The notes: generated by a model not told the origin, from the letters alone. A stretch of DNA of 64,000 nt from Muscardinus avellanarius (GCA_963383645.1 OY726557.1:130427650-130491649); one strand, 5' to 3'; shown: positions 33,759-44,262, counted from the first letter of the stretch. Numbers and translations are program-made.

Positions 33759-33940
33759 CCAGGCATGGTGGCACACACTTGTAATATCAGCATTTGGGAG
33801 GCTGAGACAGGAGGATCATGGTTCAAAGACAACCTCAGCTACTTAATGAGGCCCTTTGCAACCCAGTGAGACCCTGTTACAAAATAAAGAATAAAAAATA
33901 GGTCTGAGGCTGTAACTCAAAGGTAGAATGACCCTGGGTT
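33759..33940 (+). mobile_element. B1-dID SINE, cut by L1
   Basis: Starts exactly at the right duplication of the previous SINE and is complete until 'gaccctgggtt', where the L1 tail begins. Confidence 0.85.
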
Positions 33941-35495
33941 ATATGTATATGTATATGTTTCTTTTAACAATTTTTTATTGAACATAAGTAGTATACATTT
34001 AAACTATATTTGGTGCCCTCTCCCCCCCACCCCCGTTTTCCCTTCCCCCCTCCCGCCAATGGTTGTCCAGGTTAACCATGCCATATTCATAATTTTACAC
34101 ATGTTCAGATGTAGACCCTCATTAATCAAGTTCAGCCTTCCTCCTCTCCTATCCTTCCATTCAAACTTTGCTGATATTTCCCCTCCATTATCTGGAGTCC
34201 CACTGGTATCCTCTGTGTTTCCTAGTTTGGGCATATTAGAGGAAACATATGTACCTTCTCCTTCTGTGCTTGGCTGATCTCACTTAACATAATGTTCTCC
34301 AGGGCTTTCCATCTTCTTGCAAATGGTATGATTTTGTTCTTCTTTATGGCTGAATAGAATTCCATTGTGTGTATTTCCCAAAGTTTTGCTATCCATTCAT
34401 CGGTTGATGGTGATCTGGGTTGGTTCCATATTTTGGCTATTACGAATTGTGCTGCTATGAACATAGGTATGCATATGTTGCTGTATTTCTCTGAATTCAA
34501 CCCCTTTGGAAAGATACCCAGGAGTGGTATAGCTGGATCATAAGGTGGATCTATTCCCACCTTTCTTAGGAATCTCCACACAGATCTCCATAGTGAACTA
34601 GTTTGCATTCCCACCAACAGTGTAAAAGAGTTCCTCTTTCCCCACATCCTCACCAGCATTTGTTGTTGTTTGATTTCTTTATGCTTGCCACTCTGACTGG
34701 GGTTAGATGGAATCTCAGTGTAGTTTTGATTTGCATCTCCCTGATGGCCAGTGATGAAGAACATCTTTTCATGTATCTATTGGCCCTTTGTATCTCTTCT
34801 TTTGTGAAGTGTCTATTTAGTTCATTTGCCCATTTCTTGATTGGGTTGTTTGTTTTGCTAGTGTAGAGTCTTTTGAGCTCTGTATATTCTGGATATTAGC
34901 CCCCTATCAGAGTGGTGGCTGGTAATGATCCTTTCCCATTCTGTAGGCTTCCTCTTTAGGTAATCATGAACTTTATATGGAGAAAGAAAAGTCCTAGAAT
35001 AGCCAAAGCAATTCTCAGCAATAAGAAACATGCAGGAGGCATTACAATCCCAGACTTCAAACTAAACTATAGAGCAATAGTAGTAAAAACAGCATGGTAC
35101 TGGCACAATAACAGATATACTGACCAGTGGATTAGAAGATACAGAAACAAATCCACACATCTTTAGTCAATTAATCTTTGACAAAGGGGCCAAACTCATA
35201 CGCTGGAGAAAAGACAGCCTTTTCAACAAGTGGTGCTGGGAGAACTGGCTAACCATTTGTAAAAAGATGAATCTAAACCCCTATATCTCACCATGCACAG
35301 GAATCAACTCAAGATGGATCAAAGACTTAGAAGTTAGACCTGAGACTGTGAAGTTAGTAGAGGAGAGCTTAGGTTCAACACTACAACATATTGGCACAGG
35401 TAGTAACTTTCTCAACAAAACCTCCAAAGCTCAGGAAATTAAAGCAAGAATAAACAAGTGGGATAGCATCAAACTAAAAAGTTTCTTCTCATCAT
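33941..35495 (-). mobile_element. L1 with 5' inversion (twin priming), type B 3' end
   Basis: 33958-34961 is the L1 3' end on the minus strand: type B 3'UTR and ORF2 C-terminus. It encodes [19 protein letters not shown] (cysteine motif broken) and the ending FPLICPN, and is preceded by a tatatg-repeat tail at 33941-33957. At 34961/34962 the strand switches. 34962-35495 is the next-upstream L1 segment on the plus strand. Against the L1 at 15168, the direct part covers equivalents of 16994-17996 and the inverted part 16441-16977, so only about 16 bases are lost. This is the standard twin-priming product. No clear target-site duplication is seen. Confidence 0.9.
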
Positions 35496-35502
35496 ATTCT
35501 AA

Positions 35503-35590
35503 GCGGGTTGTGTGATGGCACATGCCTGTAGTCCCTGTACTTGGGTAGAATACCCTTGGGTTCAATCCCCAGTACCAAGGAAAAAAAATT
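35503..35590 (+). mobile_element. Internally deleted SINE
   Basis: The start of a left monomer (gatggcacatgcctgtagtc, ctgtacttggg) is joined directly to the last part of the ID half (tagaatacccttgggttcaa) with an A tail. About 120 bases are missing. Confidence 0.75.
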
Positions 35591-35604
35591 CTAGTCAGCT
35601 GTTA

Positions 35605-35780
35605 AATATTTCAGTTAATTCCTCACAAAATTCTGCAAAGTTAGGCATTAATATCCTTGTTTATGAAAGAGAAGTATGATATTCAGAGAGGTAGTGGAAA
35701 CTCGATCAATGTTTTACCAGCAGAAGTGGCAAAACCAGGACTGAATTCAGGTCTGAAACAATGCAGTTCATATTCCTTCT
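35605..35780 (-). mobile_element. MIR SINE fossil
   Basis: Antisense MIR order: 'cctcacaaaattctgcaaag', 'tttatgaaagagaagtatga', 'aaaaccaggactgaattcag'. Confidence 0.6.
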
Positions 35781-35789
35781 TTCTTGGTC

Positions 35790-36056
35790 TTTTTCTTTCT
35801 TTCTTTCTCTCTTTCTTTCTTTCTTTCTTTTTTTTTTTTTTTTTTTTTTTTGGTGGTATTGAGGATGGAACCCAGGGGCATTCTACCTCTGAGCTACACC
35901 CCAGCCCTATTTTTTTTATCTTTTTTTTTTAAACAGTCTTGCTAGGCTGATGAGAGTCCCATTACTTGTTGAGGCTATCCTCAAACCAGCAATCTTCTTA
36001 TTTCAGTCTCCCAGGTATTGGGATTACAGGCCACCACGTGTGCCACTATGCCTGGC
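35790..36056 (-). mobile_element. B1-dID SINE with (CTTT)n/poly(T) tail
   Basis: Tail at 35790-35852, then a complete minus-strand dimer to gccactatgcctggc. Confidence 0.88.
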
Positions 36057-36103
36057 TTGGGAAAAAGATTTTAGAATGTCATGAAGCCTTCCTTGAAAGT
36101 CAC

Positions 36104-36211
36104 AGAATTGCAGAAGCCCTCACCAAGTAGCTGACGCTACCCACAAACCGTTATCCTCCTGTCTCAGCCTCCCGAATGCTGGGATTACAAGCGTGCACCA
36201 CCACACCCAAA
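36104..36211 (-). mobile_element. B1-dID SINE left monomer
   Basis: Left monomer only (gaattgcagaagccctcacc to caccaccacaccc). Confidence 0.8.
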
Positions 36212-36851
36212 TCATATACTTTCTATTAATGTGGCTCTATTCCCCTTTTAAGTATAGTAATCCAGCATCGTTTAGGAAAACCTAGGAAACAGAATGCACC
36301 CATACTAATACAACCCTCCCTTTGGCCCTAACTCAGTCTTTCATGGAGCCACGCACCAGGTCGTCTCAGTTGGCAGCTGGTGCTATCATGGCTGCGATCC
36401 TGGTGCTGGACACACACAGCCCGAGAGAAGGGAGGATGTATTTGCTTACAGCTGTATGATTTCCATCCATGGATAGAATTCATGTATGCCTGCTGCCAAG
36501 CAGCGGCCAGAGCTTCAGGTTCAGAGGAGGTAATGGCCGGAAGCAGAGTGAGCTTGGGGCGGGAACCCAGGACGGCAGAGTCCTCTAGGCCACACCCCAG
36601 CACCCACCCCAGGTCTGGCTGCCTCCAGAGCAGGAGGTCCGAGGGACATTTTACTCCCAAACCATAACACCAGGTGAAAGGAATAGAAAATGTTATCTAG
36701 CCCCACTCTACCATATGAGTTACTGGCTGCAGTTGTCTCTCCACCTTTGCACAAGCCATTTGCTTTTCCTGAAGCTCCATGCACACTACCTGACTAATGC
36801 CTGCTTGGCTTTCAAGGAAGCCTTCATGACACTCAAAAATCTTTTCCCCAT
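36212..36851. other. Non-repetitive sequence, no gene recognised
   Basis: Moderately GC-rich, with overlapping open frames of 95 (+) and 110 (-) codons around 36330-36660. No motif or known protein is recognised. Confidence 0.4.
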
Positions 36852-37048
36852 AGCCAGGTGTAGTGGCACACGTGGTGGCCTGTAATCCCAGTACCTGAGA
36901 GACTGAAATAAGAAGACTGCAGGTTCGAGGCTAGCCTCAACAAGTAATGAGACTCTCATCAGTCTAGCAAAACTGTTTCAAAATAAAAATGAAAATAGGG
37001 ATAGAAGTATAGCTTGGAGGTAGAACCTCCAGTACCACAAAAAATTAA
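36852..37048 (+). mobile_element. B1-dID SINE, diverged
   Basis: Complete older dimer (agccaggtgtagtggcacac to tccagtaccac). Confidence 0.82.
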
Positions 37049-37205
37049 TAAAATTTTTCTCCCATTTCCCTCAATCCCAATCGAACAGGAATCCCTCTTT
37101 TATTGTGGAGACTCTACTAAAACATTTATTATATGTTTCATAATAGTTTAATTAATTATAACTTGATCAGATGAAAGGTAAAGTCTTTGGTTGAAGACTC
37201 ATAAA

Positions 37206-37372
37206 ACATGTATGCCTTTAATCCTAGTACTTGGAAGGCTAAGACAGGAAAATCACAAGCTGGCTTCAGGAATTTGGGCCTCAACAACTTAGTGAGATGC
37301 TGTTTCAAAAAACAAAATAGAGTTTGGGGTGTAGCTCAGAGGAAGAATGTCCCTGGGTTGAACTCAGAGGTG
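37206..37372 (+). mobile_element. B1-dID SINE, diverged, 5'-truncated
   Basis: Starts within the left monomer (tgcctttaatcctagtactt) and ends at gggttgaactcagag. Confidence 0.78.
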
Positions 37373-37399
37373 GGGGGGAAGGGAGGGGATTAAGGGAAG

Positions 37400-37533
37400 T
37401 AGGGTGTGGTGGTGCACACCTGTAATTCTGGTATTTGGGAGGCTGAGATAAGAGAATAGGTTCAATCACAACCTTAGCAATATGTTGAGACTCTTGGCAA
37501 CCTAGTGAGATCCTGTTTCAAAATTAAAAATAA
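37400..37533 (+). mobile_element. B1-dID SINE left monomer
   Basis: Left monomer only, directly followed by the next SINE in its linker. Confidence 0.82.
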
Positions 37534-37534
37534 A

Positions 37535-37739
37535 GAGCCGGGCATAGTGGCGCACGCTTGTAATCCCAGCATTCAGGAGGCTGAGACCAGAGGATCACGG
37601 TTCACCGCCAGCCTCAGGTACTTAGTGAGGCCCTCTGCAACTTAACGAGACCCTGTTTCAAAATAAAGAATAAAAAATAGGGCAGGAGGTGTGACTCGGA
37701 GGTTGCATGCCCCTGGGTTCCATCCCTAGACCAGAAGGA

Positions 37740-37814
<75 letters not shown>

Positions 37815-37858
37815 GGAGGGAGGGAGGGAGGGAGGGAGGGAGGGAGGGAGGGAGGGAA
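37535..37858 (+). mobile_element. B1-dID SINE with (GAAA)n-(GGGA)n tail
   Basis: Complete dimer of the 'gggcaggaggtgtgactcgg' subfamily to 37735. The tail then runs as (GAAA)n to 37806 and (GGGA)n to 37858. Confidence 0.9.
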
Positions 37859-38135
37859 AAAGAAACCCTCCACACATGGCATGGTGGTTGGTGGCTCATG
37901 CATGTAGTCCCAGCCACTGGGAAGGCTGAGATGAATGAGAAATCAATTCAGCCTCACTTGACTGAAGAAACAGAATGTCTTTTCCCACTGGCTAGGTGCA
38001 GCGGTGTATGCCTATAATCCCAAAATTTGGGAGGAGGGTTGAGACAGGAGGATCACATGTTCAAGCAGCGACTTAATAAGAGCTTCAGCAACTTAGTGAG
38101 CCTGTTTCAAAATAAAAATTAAAAAGGACGCCGGG

Positions 38136-38320
38136 GCCGGGTGTGGTGGCGCATGCTTGTAATCCCCGCGCTTGGGAGGCAGAGACAGGAGGATCACGCT
38201 GGTTTGGAGCCAGCCGCACTGGCTTAAGAGACCCTGTTTTCATATATATATATTAGGTCTGGGAGTGTAGCCCGGAGGTAGAAGGGTTTCCAGGAACCCC
38301 AGTACAACAACAAAAAAAAA
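38136..38320 (+). mobile_element. B1-dID SINE, short young subfamily, nested
   Basis: Complete short-type dimer with a (TA)n linker. aattaaaaaggac flanks it (38118-38130 area and 38323-38335). Confidence 0.9.
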
Positions 38321-38336
38321 AAATTAAAAAGGACCT

Positions 38337-38830
38337 GATCCCACTCTTGACGGCCCCAGTAGTGGCCTGGCTACCCGGTGGACTGATCCAGACCTCGCTG
38401 GCTCGAGCAGCAGCCTTGCCTCATGGGAGGCCCCGAGTCTGGCCTCGCTGGCCCCCACACTGGCCTAATCCCTCGGCTGGTTCCGATCCCGGCCTCAGTG
38501 GCCCCAGCACTGGCCTATCCTCAAGGCAGGCTCCATCCCAGCCTCGCTGACCCTGGCACCAGCCTAACCCCTCGACAGACTCCTCTCCTGGCCTTGGAGG
38601 CCCCAGCACCAGCCTTGCCTCACAGCAGGCTCCGATCCTGGCCTCACTGGCCTCGGCACCGGCCTAACCCCTCGGCAGGCTCCGATCCCAGCCTCGGAGG
38701 CCTCAGTAGCGGCCTTGCTTCACGGAAGGCTCCAATGCCGGCCGCTGGCCCCGGCACCGGCCTGACCCCTCCGTAGGCTCTGATCCCAGCCTCAGAGGCC
38801 CCAGCACCAGCCTTGCCTCACGGCAGATGC
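38337..38830 (+). repeat. Ten-unit ~50-bp GC-rich tandem array (VNTR-like)
   Basis: Units start at 38337, 38385, 38435, 38485, 38535, 38585, 38634, 38684, 38734 and 38782 and are 48-50 bases long. Most start gatcc and end ggcaggctcc. Two forms alternate. Form A (units 3, 5, 7, 9) has 'ggcctaacccctcgg'; form B (2, 6, 8, 10) has 'agccttgcctcacgg'; unit 4 is intermediate. This makes a ~100-base higher-order dimer. Open frames across it on both strands are by-products of a unit length that is not a multiple of three only in places; no protein is proposed. Confidence 0.9.
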
Positions 38831-39158
38831 TTCTCCTAATCAGCAATAACTAGGAGGAAAGAGGCAACAGGAAGAGGTCGAGCTATAGAAAGGGCCCTAT
38901 AGTGAAGCAATTAAGGTGAGCAATCAGAGGGTATGGAATACGGGAGGATGGAGCCTCTTTAAAACGCAGGAGGTACATAAACAAATGTATCAAAGTTAAT
39001 CACCAAACAAGCATGGGATCAAGGGATGGGGAGAGAATGGGATGGGGACTGGATGAGGGCTAATTGGATGATGTGTGCTTGTATATCCTCTCAAGTCTTG
39101 TATTCCAATGTGATATATGATTACAATGCACCAATAAAAATAAATAAAAAAATAAAAA
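38339..39158 (+). mobile_element. Composite retroelement: GC-rich tandem array + L1 3'UTR (SVA-like layout)
   Basis: About 820 bases lie between exact copies of taaaaaggacctga (38325-38338 and 39159-39172), the target-site duplication. From the left there are ten ~50-base GC-rich units (38337-38830). They are followed by about 300 bases that align with the type A L1 3'UTR: ggaggaaagaggcaacag, then atggggagagaatgggatgg, then ttacaatgcaccaataaaaa. An A-rich tail ends it. No coding frame belongs to it. Hallmarks of L1-mediated insertion are present: target duplication, A-rich tail and insertion in an A-rich site. Without ORF2 it must have been moved in trans. It could be a new non-autonomous family or an internally deleted L1 with a tandem 5'UTR. 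Confidence 0.8.
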
Positions 39159-39527
39159 TAAAAAGGACCTGAGGGTATAGTTCAGAAGTAGAATGCCCTG
39201 TTCAATACACAATGCCCCCCCCACAAAAAAAGGCCTTCCAACTAATAGCTAGATACCTTGGCAGTCATATGTGAAAGAATGAAGTTAGATCCCTACATCG
39301 TATACAAAAGTTAATTCAAGATGGACAACCACTGATATACATAAGAGCTAAAACTATAGAACGCTTAGAAGAAAACAGGAGTGAATCTTCACTACCTTTA
39401 GTAAAGCAATGGTTTCTTAGATATGACACCAAAAGCACAAACAAAAGGAAAAAATGGGTAAAATGGACTTCATCCCAATTAAAAGTTTCTGTGCTTCAAG
39501 GACATCATCAAGAAAGTAAAAAGGCAG

Positions 39528-39704
39528 CTGGATGTGGCCATGGATACCCGTAGTTCCAGTACTTGGGAGGCTGAGACAGGAGGGTCACAGTTTTCAAGAG
39601 AACCTCAGCAGCCTGTTTCAAAATAAAGAATAAAAAAAATAGGGCTGGGAAGGCGTGTCTCTCAAAGGTAGAATACCTCTGGATTCCATCCCCAGCACCG
39701 CAAA

Positions 39705-39735
<31 letters not shown>

Positions 39736-39737
39736 CC
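39528..39737 (+). mobile_element. B1-dID SINE with (AAAT)n tail
   Basis: Complete dimer with a partly deleted left monomer, inserted in the old L1. Confidence 0.85.
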
Positions 39738-40535
39738 CAAGTAAAATTAGGCAATGGACTTATTTCTCAAAAAAAAAGATACAAATGCTGGAGAAGCACA
39801 TGAAAAGGTGATTAACAACACTAATCATTAGGGAAACAAAACAAAACAAAGAAATGCCATTTCACACTCTCTAGCACATGTAAGCTAAAAAAAGACACAA
39901 GTGCTGGCAAGAACGTGAAGAAATTGGAAACCTCACACATTGCTTATGGGACTGTAAAATGGCTCAGCAACCTTGAAAATATCTGCGGTTCCTCAAAATA
40001 TTGAACATAGAGTTATCATTAAGCCAATAGGACTAGGTATACACCCAAGAGCAGCGGAAGCATATTTATACACAGACACAAGCACACAAATGATCAATGT
40101 CATCATTACTCAGGCAATCCAAACGTCCTTCATCTGATGAATGGATAACAATATGGTGGAATATCACTATTCATAAAAAAAGAATGAAGCTCTGATATGG
40201 GCAGTACCACATGGAGGCAGAATCCACCTAAACATTATACTAAGTGAAAGACACTACATATTGTATGATTCCATATGATTACATTTCTATAGAATGTCTA
40301 GAAGAGGCAAATGCACTGAGACAGAAAATATATTTGTGATTTCTAAAGGCTGGAACACTGAAAGGAAATGGTGAATGACTGCTGCTAATGTGTATAAGAT
40401 TCTTTAAGGGGTTGCCAAAAAAGGCCAACAAGTTGTATTGTTGAAGTTTTGATCTAAAATTAGAGATAATGATTGTGCAACTCCAAATATACTAATAACC
40501 ATCAAATTGTGCACTTTCTTTAAAAGGGCAGCTTT

Positions 40536-40760
40536 TGCTGGGTGGTGATGCACACGTGTAATCCCAGCATTCGGGAGGCTGAGCCCAAAGGATCACAGTT
40601 CGCGGACAGCCTCAGCTATTTAGTGAGGCCCTCTGCAATTCAGTGAGACCTGGTTCCAAAATAAAGAATAAAAAATAGGGCAGGGGGTGCAGCTTGGAGG
40701 TCAAATGCCCCTGGGTTCCATCCCCAGACCCACAAAAAAAATTAAAATAAATGAATAAAT
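40536..40760 (+). mobile_element. B1-dID SINE with 15-base target-site duplication
   Basis: Complete dimer flanked by aaaagggcagctttt (40522-40536 and 40761-40775). Confidence 0.92.
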
Positions 40761-40775
40761 AAAAGGGCAGCTTTT

Positions 40776-40988
40776 TCTGGGTGTTATGATATACACTTGT
40801 AATCCCAGTACTAGGAAGGCTGAGACAGGAAGATCACAGGTTCAAAGCCAGCCTTGGCATTGTAGTAGGACTCTCACAAACCTAGTGAAATCCTGTTTCC
40901 AAATAAGAAATAAAAAAAAAAATTGGACTGGGGTTCTAGCTTGGAAGTAGAATGCCTCTAGGTTCAATCCCAGTACTGAAAACTAAAA
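40776..40988 (+). mobile_element. B1-dID SINE at the same target
   Basis: Complete dimer beginning right after the second aaaagggcagctttt and followed by the diverged third copy aaaagggtagatttt (40989-41003). It is older than the SINE at 40536, which reused the site. Confidence 0.88.
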
Positions 40989-41128
40989 TAAAAGGGTAGA
41001 TTTTATTATATATGAATTACATGTTGGAAGAGTATTATTTTGCCCTCATAAATAGATTAATGACATTACTACAAGTATAGGTTCAATAGCAAGGAAGTGG
41101 GTCCTTATCAACAAAAAAAGTTTAAAAA

Positions 41129-41322
41129 GCCAGGCATTGTAGCACACGCTCGGGAGGCTGAGACAGGAGGACCGCAGGTTCACGGCCAACCTTAGCAACT
41201 TAGTGAGGACCTCCGCAACTTAGCAAGACCCTGTTTCCAAGTAAAAAATAAAAAAGGACTGGGGGTGCAGCTCGGAGGTAGATCGCCCTTAGGGTCCATC
41301 CCCAGGACCACTAAAAATAAAG
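41129..41322 (+). mobile_element. B1-dID SINE
   Basis: Dimer with a shortened left monomer (the cttgtaatcccagca segment is missing) and an intact ID half. Confidence 0.85.
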
Positions 41323-41499
41323 TCAAAAAACAAGCTCAGCATCCCCTTGCTCTTCCTTTGTTCCTTTTTGTCCTACTGCTCTTCTGCCACCAATGACACA
41401 GCGAGAATGCATTTGCCAGATGCAGCACTTGTTATCGGACTTCTCACCCTCAGAAGTGTGAACCAATCAGTTTCTGTTCATTAGAAACCACCTCGTCTT

Positions 41500-41718
41500 G
41501 CCTGGCGTGGTGGCGCACACTTGTAATCCCAGCATTCGGGAGGCTGAGACCGGAGGATCGCAGTTAGCGGACAGCCTCAGCTACTTAGTGAGGCCCTCTA
41601 CAACTCAGTGAGACACGGTTTCAAAATAAAGAATAAAAAATAGGGCAGGGGTGTAGCTTGGAGGTCCACTGCCCCTGGGTTCCATCTTCAGACCCGCAAA
41701 AAAAAAAAAAAAAAAACA
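41500..41718 (+). mobile_element. B1-dID SINE
   Basis: Complete dimer of the 'gggcaggggtgtag...cagacccgc' subfamily. accacctcgtct precedes it and a variant (acaccttgtct) follows the poly(A). Confidence 0.9.
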
Positions 41719-41729
41719 CCTTGTCTCTG

Positions 41730-41931
41730 CCAGGTGGTGGCGCACGCTTGTAATCCTGGTCCTTGGGAGGCTGAGGCAGGAGGATCGCAGGTTAGTGGTC
41801 AGCCTCGGATACTTAGAGAGGCCCTCCATTACTTAGTGAGACCCTGTTTCAAAATAAAGAATAAAAAAATAGCACTGGAAGTGTAGCTTGGAGGTAGAAT
41901 GCCCCTGGGTTCAATCCCCAATACCACAAAA

Positions 41932-41975
<44 letters not shown>

Positions 41976-41976
41976 C
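41730..41976 (+). mobile_element. B1-dID SINE with (AAAT)n tail
   Basis: Complete dimer, tail (AAAT)n at 41932-41974, then 'cacctcgtctc' once more, so two SINEs used one target site. Confidence 0.9.
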
Positions 41977-42126
41977 ACCTCGTCTCAGATATTGTTACAG
42001 CCACAGACTAAGGACTAAGGGTACTATGAACAGAACGTTGGACAAATATGTTAAAGAGAGTTCTGGTGACAGGTAGAAAAGAGGGAAACTAGACAAAAGG
42101 CAAGCTTTGTTTAAAGTGGCAAAGAA

Positions 42127-42236
42127 GCCCGGCATGGTGGCTCACGTCTGTGATCTCATTACCTGCAAGGCTGAGACACGAGGATCACAGGTTTGAGGCC
42201 AGCCTGAGCAACTTAGGGAGACCTTGTTTCTGAAGC
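42127..42236 (+). mobile_element. B1-dID SINE left-monomer fragment
   Basis: Left monomer only (gcccggcatggtggctcacg to agaccttgtttctga). Confidence 0.8.
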
Positions 42237-42379
42237 GACTGATGGATACACTCAACCATCTCAGCGAAAGTCAAGGATAAAAACGCAGTTGGATATCCAG
42301 GGAAATCTGCGTTAAGCCTCCCATTTAGCGGTCCATGCCCCTGTGAATTTTGTGGGAGGCTTAGTCCATTCCCTATGGT

Positions 42380-42545
42380 TATAATAGAATTTCTGCAGTT
42401 GGACAATATATAAAGAGGTCTATTCTGGCTCATTGCTCAGGAGGCTGGGAAGCCCAAGCTCAGGTGGCCGGCCACACATGGTGAGAGCCGGCTGTCATTT
42501 CAGAGCTTGGCAGAGAGTGGAAGGCCAGCTGGGCACCTGCCTTGG
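42380..42545 (-). mobile_element. Probable MaLR-like LTR fragment
   Basis: Pattern 'aaagaggtctattctggctc', 'aggaggctgggaagcccaag' then 'catggtgagagccggctg' as in antisense mammalian MaLR LTRs. Short and diverged. Confidence 0.45.
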
Positions 42546-42781
42546 CACTGGAGAAGGAAAACAAACTTCCCTTCTTTTTCTGATCTCCCACTCACCTAGA
42601 CACCACCCCTTTTTCATCATTCCTACCGTCCTCCTATCAAGAAGGAAAAATACCTGCTTCTCTTTGTTAAAAAAATAAACATCAACCTTATTTTGACTAC
42701 AGGCAGATGTCATCAACCATTATTGTTCCTTTCCTCTGTTACTGTTTCCTCACCGATGACTCTCGCTGTCTCTTTGTTCCA
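42546..42781. other. Non-repetitive sequence, no gene recognised
   Basis: Nothing recognised; short frames only. Confidence 0.45.
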
Positions 42782-42782
42782 A

Positions 42783-42816
<34 letters not shown>

Positions 42817-42896
42817 TGGTACCGGGGATGGAAACCAGGGGCCTTGAACCTCTGAGATGCACCCCCAGCCCTAGTCTGTTTATTTTATTTTATTTT

Positions 42897-42928
<32 letters not shown>

Positions 42929-43447
42929 TTTTGGTGATCCTGGGGTTCCTGGAAACCCTTCTACCTCCGGGCTACACTCCCAGACCTATTTCATACTTTT
43001 TTATTTTTGGAAACAGGGTCTCTTAAGCCAGTGTGGCTGGCTTCCAACCTGCGAGATCCTCCTGTCTCTGCCTCCCAAGCGCTTTATTTATTTATTTTAT
43101 TTATTTATTTTGCGGATCTGGGAATGGAACCCAGGTGCATTCAACTTCCGAGCCACACCCCCTGCCCTATTTTTTATTCTTTATTTTGAAACCGGGTCTC
43201 ACTGAGTTGCAGAGGGCCTCACTAAGTCGCTGAGGCTGTCCACGAACCGCGATCCTCTGATCTCAGCCTCCCAAATGTTGGGATTTCAAGCGTGCGCCAC
43301 CACGCCCAGCTAGTCTTTTTATTTTTGTAACAGGGTCCCAAGGAGTTAGAAGGGCCTCGCTAAGTAGCTGAGGCTGTCCACCAAGCGCGATCCTCGGGTC
43401 TCCGCCTACCAAATGCTGGAATTACAAGCGTGCTCACCACGCCCGGC
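42782..43447 (-). mobile_element. Three-level nested B1-dID SINEs
   Basis: Outer element: poly(T) 42786-42815, ID half 42816-42880, left monomer 43311-43447. Inside it lies a short young dimer at 42886-43084 with a (TTTA)n tail, cut off at 'caagcgct' before its left end. A complete third dimer follows at 43085-43310. All are on the minus strand. Confidence 0.85.
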
Positions 43448-43789
43448 TCTTCCCACTCTTCTTTACTCTCCCTCCTGTTTCTCTTCCTGACACCTGTCTT
43501 TTCTTCCACTTCACTTATCACAAAAGAGAGGAGGGGACAGAGAAAGAGAGAGAATGTAGATTAAAGAAAAGGTTAAAACCAGGAGTATGAGGAAATTAGA
43601 GCAAGTCTCTTACTCAAATTATGCTCTCTTGCCAACCACCTCCCTAGATGTGAATTGAAAAGCAAGAGTTGCTCACCTCCCCAGCCCTGTAGGCTGACAA
43701 ACATGACTCAAAGCTGCTACCTCTCCAAAACATTTAATATTCCTTTCACGCCTTCACCATATCGCACATGATGATCAAAGATAAACATT
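43448..43789. other. Non-repetitive sequence, no gene recognised
   Basis: No repeat or exon recognised. Confidence 0.5.
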
Positions 43790-43998
43790 AGCCGGGGGTG
43801 GTGGTGCATGCTTGTGATCTCAGGACTTGTGAGAGTGAGACAGGAAAATCAAAGGTTTGTAGCCAGCCTCAGAAATTTAGTGAGGCCTTCTGCAACTTAG
43901 TGAGACTCTGTTTTAAAATTAAAGAATAAAATAGGGCTGGTGCTCAAAGGTAGAATGCCCCTGGGGCCCATCCCCAGTACCAAATATATAAATAAATA
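43790..43998 (+). mobile_element. B1-dID SINE
   Basis: Complete dimer, slightly shortened ID half. Confidence 0.85.
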
Positions 43999-44018
43999 TA
44001 GTGAAATAAGAAAATTGG

Positions 44019-44215
44019 GCCAGGTATGGTGGTGCATACCTGTAATCCCTGTACTTTGGGAGACTGAGACAGGGTGATTGCAGGTTTGAGGGCAGCCTCA
44101 GCAAGTAGTGAGACTTGAATCAACCTAATAAGACCCTGTTTCTAAATAAGAAATAAAATCATGTTGGGGGTGTAGCTCAAAGATAGAATCCCACTGGGAT
44201 TCAATCCCCAGTGCC

Positions 44216-44262
<47 letters not shown>

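Larger units (their letters stand above)
37989..39222 (+). mobile_element. B1-dID SINE, split by a SINE and the composite element
   Basis: The left monomer is at 37989-38135 and the ID half (gagggtatagttcagaagta to caatacacaatgcc) at 39171-39222. A young SINE (38136) and the tandem-repeat composite (38339) entered its A-rich linker one after the other. Confidence 0.82.
39223..41025 (+). mobile_element. Old L1 remnant, ORF2 C-terminus and 3'UTR
   Basis: The order follows old L1s: 'aattcaagatgga', 'atatgacaccaaaagcacaa', 'aaatggacttcatcccaatt', 'caagtgctggcaagaacgtg'. Then come the tgaatggataacaatatggt ending of ORF2 and a 3'UTR with gtgcactttctttaaaaggg. Three SINEs interrupt it (39528, 40536, 40776). 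The L1 end resumes at 40989. No frame is open. Confidence 0.72.

Noticed and set aside
38347..38776. Open frames of 62-117 codons, rich in Pro and Gly, across the tandem array
   Set aside because: They follow the ~50-base GC-rich repeat unit on both strands and have no start context, domain or conservation that I can see; by-product of the array.
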